Source: JBFFSQ01 sp041572275
Lineage (GTDB): Bacteria; Pseudomonadota; Gammaproteobacteria; SZUA-229
NCBI GenBank assembly: GCA_041572275.1
Contig: JBFFSQ010000098.1
Coordinates: 1 to 10,789, forward strand
Reading direction: 5' to 3'
DNA: 10,789 nucleotides
The notes beneath the pieces are model-generated. The model saw nothing but the letters and a program-made list of their open reading frames with translations, made no database searches and was not told where the DNA came from. Position numbers and translations under genes: made by a program. Below are positions 8,624 through 10,789 of the stretch, in pieces. Position 1 is the stretch's first letter; each line of letters opens with the position of its first letter.

Positions 8624-8632
8624 AGTATAACA
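8624..8632 (-). promoter_or_regulatory. Extended -10 promoter of the ABC exporter operon
   Basis: Reading leftward, TGTTATACT is an extended -10 element (TGn followed by TATACT, five of six matches to TATAAT). The expected -35 position (8647-8652) reads AACCCA and does not resemble TTGACA, so the promoter may need an activator. Transcription would start near 8617, leaving a leader of about 20 bases containing the ribosome-binding site. Position and downstream gene fit, but no experimental support is available. Confidence 0.45.
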
Positions 8633-8650
8633 ATGTAGCAATGATGTGGG

Positions 8651-8668
8651 TTTTGATTCTAATCAGAA
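8651..8668. promoter_or_regulatory. Palindromic operator candidate centred near -42 of the exporter promoter
   Basis: TGATT-CT-AATCA (8654-8665) is a perfect 5-base inverted repeat with a 2-base spacer. It extends outward through one wobble-type position to further T/A pairs, giving an 18-base near-palindrome. Its centre lies about 42 bases upstream of the predicted exporter start, the usual position for a class II activator. Twelve of its bases (8653-8664, reverse complement) recur exactly upstream of the sensor kinase at 990-1001. It could equally serve the divergent esterase, whose start codon is about 177 bases away. Confidence 0.4.
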
Positions 8669-8841
8669 CTGAGGGAGGTAGCGGTCTTATTGTCGATGTG
8701 AATATATTTCAGCAACATCGTATTTGCACATGTTGTATATCAGGATTCTCTGTTTGACTCTGAATGACAACTGAGTGTGTTTGTTTTATTCTTTACCTGC
8801 CTTGCAGGATCCAGGCACCAACCAAATATGGAGCTTTAAAA

Positions 8842-9765
8842 ATGATTAAATCTTACCTGTCTAAATTCATTTTTCCGTTATTACTAATATTCTCGGGCTG
8901 GGCGCAAGCAGACACCTCATACAGTCGAGTATTTGTGTTTGGCGATAGCCTGTCTGATACCGGTAATCTGGCCTCCGTGATCGGAAACTTTCCAGCACCC
9001 TATTACATGAACCGAGTCAGCAATGGTCCAGTTGCTGTCGAAACACTGGCCGCTCAACTTGGACATACTACAGAGGCTTCTTTACACCTGATAGGACCTG
9101 AACAAGGCAGCAATTATGCAGTCGCCGGTGCCAATGCCTTTGGTGATGATGCAATCGACCTTAACACACAGATAATTAGCTTTCAGGCTAACCACGGTTC
9201 CATTGCACCAGCTGATGCACTATATGTGATATTGATTGGTGGCAATGATATACGATCAGCCCGTGATAGTTCAGACTGGATTACCGCTCAGGCCATTGTC
9301 CAGAATGCCGCACTTGAAGTGCACCAGGCTATTGAAAGCCTGACTCTGTCCGGAGCGCGTTCATTTCTAATAATCAATTCACCGAATATCGCCCTGTTGC
9401 CCGAAACACAGCTGATTGCCTCTACCACTGCCAACCCTCGACTGGTTAAACGTGCCCGCAAGCTTAGCAATCTTTACCGGGTGAAACTGCATGCAATGGC
9501 TGAGCAACTTGAGAATGCACATAACATTAATATTGCCGAGTTTGATCTGTTCAAGTTCTTTAACAAGCTGGTCAGAAAAGCTGACCGTTACGGTTTTAGT
9601 AATGCAACTGAGGCCTGTTTCAGTCCAGATATATATCCAACCACCCTGTTTCATCCAGACTGTGATTTTGATCAGTTTATTTTCTTTGATGAAATCCATC
9701 CAACAGCCAGGGTACATGCGCTGGTTGGCGAGGCTTTTCACCAGGCACTCAATAAACATGATTGA
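8842..9765 (+). CDS. Secreted SGNH/GDSL-family esterase or phospholipase
   Basis: A 307-residue hydrolase predicted to reach the periplasm or beyond through a Sec signal peptide (residues 1-23, cleavage after AQA-23). Block I is FVFGDSLSDTGN with nucleophile S36; block II glycine is G96 (YAVAGAN); block III is GGND with N135; block V is DEIH with D283 and H286. The serine triad and oxyanion residues are therefore complete. The GDSLSDTGN form and length place it with the lipase/phospholipase branch that includes Legionella PlaA/PlaC and thermolabile haemolysins, rather than the roughly 200-residue TesA branch. The likely reaction is hydrolysis or acyl transfer from lipids or other esters; the true substrate is unknown. 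The only two cysteines, C259 and C274, probably form a disulfide just before the Asp-His block. An in-frame ATG at 8764 would add 26 residues, but GGAG at 8830-8833 lies 8 bases before ATG 8842 and the signal peptide starts there. It is divergent from the ABC exporter operon. I see no clear -35/-10 pair; TTGACT at 8754 lacks a matching -10, and CAACAT/ATGTTG (8713-8735) is a possible operator. Confidence 0.92.
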   Translation: MIKSYLSKFIFPLLLIFSGWAQADTSYSRVFVFGDSLSDTGNLASVIGNFPAPYYMNRVSNGPVAVETLAAQLGHTTEASLHLIGPEQGSNYAVAGANAFGDDAIDLNTQIISFQANHGSIAPADALYVILIGGNDIRSARDSSDWITAQAIVQNAALEVHQAIESLTLSGARSFLIINSPNIALLPETQLIASTTANPRLVKRARKLSNLYRVKLHAMAEQLENAHNINIAEFDLFKFFNKLVRKADRYGFSNATEACFSPDIYPTTLFHPDCDFDQFIFFDEIHPTARVHALVGEAFHQALNKHD

Positions 9766-9789
9766 GTCGTAAAGCTACTGATGTAAAAC

Positions 9790-9823
9790 GGCAGGAAGAC
9801 TATGAGCATGTAGTCTTCCCGCC
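9790..9823 (+). terminator. Strong hairpin after the esterase gene, terminator-like
   Basis: GGCAGGAAGACTA and TAGTCTTCCCGCC pair over 13 positions with one A-C mismatch around a loop of 8, which could close further by two wobble pairs to a 4-base loop. It begins 25 bases after the esterase stop. No T-run follows on the plus strand, whereas on the minus strand it is followed by GTTTTAC. It may therefore stop transcription imperfectly, act on antisense transcripts or protect the mRNA end. The rest of 9766-10053 holds no gene I believe; its promoter elements for the next gene are not clear. Confidence 0.5.
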
Positions 9824-9995
9824 AGATGGCATAGCCACATATTTTCATCTCACTCGCCTTATCTATTGCAGTTATCAGGGCTCATTTCTATCGCTCTACT
9901 CGCATTTTTCATCACACAAATTTTTATTGTTGCGCTATATCAAACAGAAGATAAATCCCAAGAAAAAAATGGATGTATTTTCATATTTGCAGGTC

Positions 9996-10019
9996 CAAGA
10001 TAGTGGATCACTATCCTTG
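9996..10019 (+). promoter_or_regulatory. Inverted repeat in the leader of the small secreted protein gene
   Basis: GATAGTG-GAT-CACTATC (9999-10015) is a perfect 7-base inverted repeat with a 3-base centre. Allowing one bulged C, the arms extend to 10 pairs (CAA / TTG). It ends 35 bases before the ATG at 10054 and is followed by a pyrimidine-rich stretch, so it could be a DNA operator or an RNA hairpin that influences expression. The sequence alone does not decide between these. Confidence 0.4.
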
Positions 10020-10053
10020 TCTTCTTAGTGAACCTTCAACCGAGGATAAACAA

Positions 10054-10377
10054 ATGATTAAACGACAATTTATTCTTTACACTACACTGGTCGCTGCTCT
10101 GGGCCTATCGGCACCTGGCTTCGCAGCTGATCCACCCATTTACGGCAGCCAACTAATGACCGCCCAGGAACGGGCAGAACATCGCGATCGTATGCGCAAT
10201 GCCAAGTCTGATGCCGAAAGACAGCAAATTCGTAATGAGCACCATGAACGCATGCGTATTCGTGCCAAAGAACGTGGTGTTACCCTGCCTGAAGTCCCGC
10301 CGTCCCGTGGACAAGGGAAAGGTATGGGACCGGGTGATGGCATGGGTGGCGGCATGGGAGGTGGCCGTCGAAACTAG
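10054..10377 (+). CDS. Small secreted basic protein with Gly/Met-rich tail, function unknown
   Basis: A 107-residue protein with a Sec signal peptide (basic MIKR start, hydrophobic 6-20, cleavage at about 24/25 in GFA-AD). The mature part starts IYGSQLMT and continues as a highly charged, probably helical segment (about 36-75) rich in Glu and Arg, with HH at about 68-69. It then reads GVTLPEVPP and ends in a flexible tail with three GM repeats and a final RRN. I recognise this kind of sequence (QLMT followed by ERAEHR and RAKERGVTLP) from unannotated proteobacterial proteins but know no function; the His/Met content might suggest metal binding, which is speculative. The start is chosen at 10054 because GAGG at 10042-10045 lies 8 bases upstream and the signal peptide begins there; an in-frame ATG at 9973 would put a non-secretory stretch in front. 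It stands alone between hairpins. Confidence 0.85.
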   Translation: MIKRQFILYTTLVAALGLSAPGFAADPPIYGSQLMTAQERAEHRDRMRNAKSDAERQQIRNEHHERMRIRAKERGVTLPEVPPSRGQGKGMGPGDGMGGGMGGGRRN

Positions 10378-10401
10378 ACCGCTTACTACTTCTTTGAAAC
10401 A

Positions 10402-10430
10402 TGGCGAGGTTAGTCAGTCTAGCCTCGCTA
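10402..10430 (+). terminator. Hairpin after the small secreted protein gene, terminator-like
   Basis: GCGAGGTTAG-TCAGT-CTAGCCTCGC forms a 10-pair stem with one G-U pair and a loop of 5, extendable by one wobble and one T-A pair. It starts 25 bases after the stop codon, nearly the same distance as the hairpin after the esterase. It is followed by TAAAAC rather than a T-run, so the U-tract of a classical intrinsic terminator is missing. Confidence 0.5.
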
Positions 10431-10438
10431 AAACAAAC

Positions 10439-10473
10439 AACTGATATTCCTGACATCAATTATCAGTTCTTTT
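10439..10473 (+). terminator. Second, weaker terminator candidate with a T-run
   Basis: AACTGATA (10439-10446) and TATCAGTT (10461-10468) are perfect 8-base inverted repeats around a 14-base loop, followed by CTTTTC. The stem is AT-rich and the loop long, so it is weak alone, but it lies directly after the GC-rich hairpin and supplies the T-run that one lacks. The rest of the gap to 10601 shows no gene. Confidence 0.35.
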
Positions 10474-10601
10474 CACTGCCGCTATCACTAATACACCTGT
10501 AAATCCTGTATCTAGTCTACATCGCAATATATTTGACCATATACACGAGCAAGCAACTGGCATAGACTAAATATACGGGCTTAAGTATTCGCTATTTATT
10601 T

Positions 10602-10789
10602 ATGATGAATATGCAATTTTTTATCCGCCAACTATTCTTTCTCATGCTGCTCTCAAGCATGCTCTTCACATCGGCCAGTTTTGGCAGTCATGACATGTCG
10701 TACTTGCAGGGTTATTTAAGCGCATTATTCGAAAACAAGCTCAATTGGCAAAAAGATAGTTTTCATATTGATATTTATAATAGTGTTGC
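10602..10789 (+). CDS. N-terminus of a predicted secreted protein, cut by the window edge
   Basis: An open frame runs from ATG 10602 to the window end (62 codons, no stop). Three ATG codons cluster at 10602, 10605 and 10611, and none has a clear Shine-Dalgarno site, so the start is uncertain. From the third Met, residues MQFFIRQLFFLMLLSSMLF then TSASFG form a signal peptide, and the mature part would begin near SHDMSYLQGYL. The following LQGYLSALFENKLNW-x8-IDIYNSV pattern (helix, then strand) is vaguely like the start of a BON domain, but too little is visible to assign a family. The gene lies downstream of two terminator-like hairpins and is probably transcribed separately. Confidence 0.6.
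   Translation, partial: MMNMQFFIRQLFFLMLLSSMLFTSASFGSHDMSYLQGYLSALFENKLNWQKDSFHIDIYNSV

Noticed and set aside
8754..8792. TTGACT and following T-rich stretch as the esterase promoter
   Set aside because: No acceptable -10 occurs 16-18 bases downstream; GTGTTT is found there, and the T-rich strings are more than 23 bases away.
8764..8841. Longer start for the esterase, adding 26 residues
   Set aside because: The extension would put a second stretch before a textbook signal peptide, and the ribosome-binding site GGAG at 8830-8833 clearly serves ATG 8842.
9762..10028. Open frame of 88 codons between the esterase and the small secreted protein
   Set aside because: It overlaps the esterase stop, runs through the hairpin at 9790-9823 and into the leader of the next gene. 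It has no ribosome-binding site and its sequence resembles no family; probably chance.
9973..10053. Longer start for the small secreted protein, adding 27 residues
   Set aside because: It would bury the signal peptide, spans the inverted repeat at 9996-10019, and lacks the GAGG site that fits ATG 10054.

Overview
The window looks like chromosomal DNA of a Gram-negative bacterium, most likely a gammaproteobacterium. The reasons are an envelope-spanning ABC exporter with a TolC-type periplasmic adaptor, an AsmA-like protein, several proteins with Sec signal peptides, and good Shine-Dalgarno sites. Base composition is moderate, with AT-rich intergenic stretches. I see no rRNA, tRNA, CRISPR array, insertion sequence or phage gene, and I cannot name a genus from this sequence alone.

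Layout, left to right. (1) The N-terminal part of an AsmA-like membrane-anchored protein runs off the left edge on the minus strand. (2) A 640-base AT-rich divergent intergenic region follows. (3) A 1042-residue cytoplasmic hybrid sensor kinase on the plus strand has five PAS-like domains, HisKA, HATPase and a receiver domain, an arrangement like that of CckA. (4) Convergent to it lies a tight three-gene minus-strand operon: ABC ATPase, a 787-residue duplicated FtsX/MacB-type permease, and a HlyD/MacA-type adaptor. (5) Divergent from that operon, across a 244-base promoter region, is a secreted SGNH/GDSL esterase on the plus strand. (6) Next come a 107-residue secreted basic protein with a Gly/Met-rich tail and then the start of another secreted protein cut by the right edge. 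These three plus-strand genes are separated by hairpins.

How the genes may work together. The operon encodes a mechanotransmission (type VII) ABC exporter whose adaptor carries the TolC-contact RLS motif, so a tripartite pump using a TolC encoded elsewhere is the natural reading. A secreted SGNH hydrolase divergent from an ATPase plus double-FtsX permease pair resembles the E. coli ybbAP/tesA locus, although the hydrolase subfamily differs and an adaptor has been added. An identical 12-base motif, GATTAGAATCAA, occurs upstream of both the sensor kinase and the exporter operon, in the same orientation relative to each gene. In the exporter promoter it sits at about -42 in front of an extended -10 that lacks a -35, as expected for an activator site. 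This suggests, but does not prove, that kinase and exporter (and perhaps the esterase) belong to one envelope-related regulatory unit.
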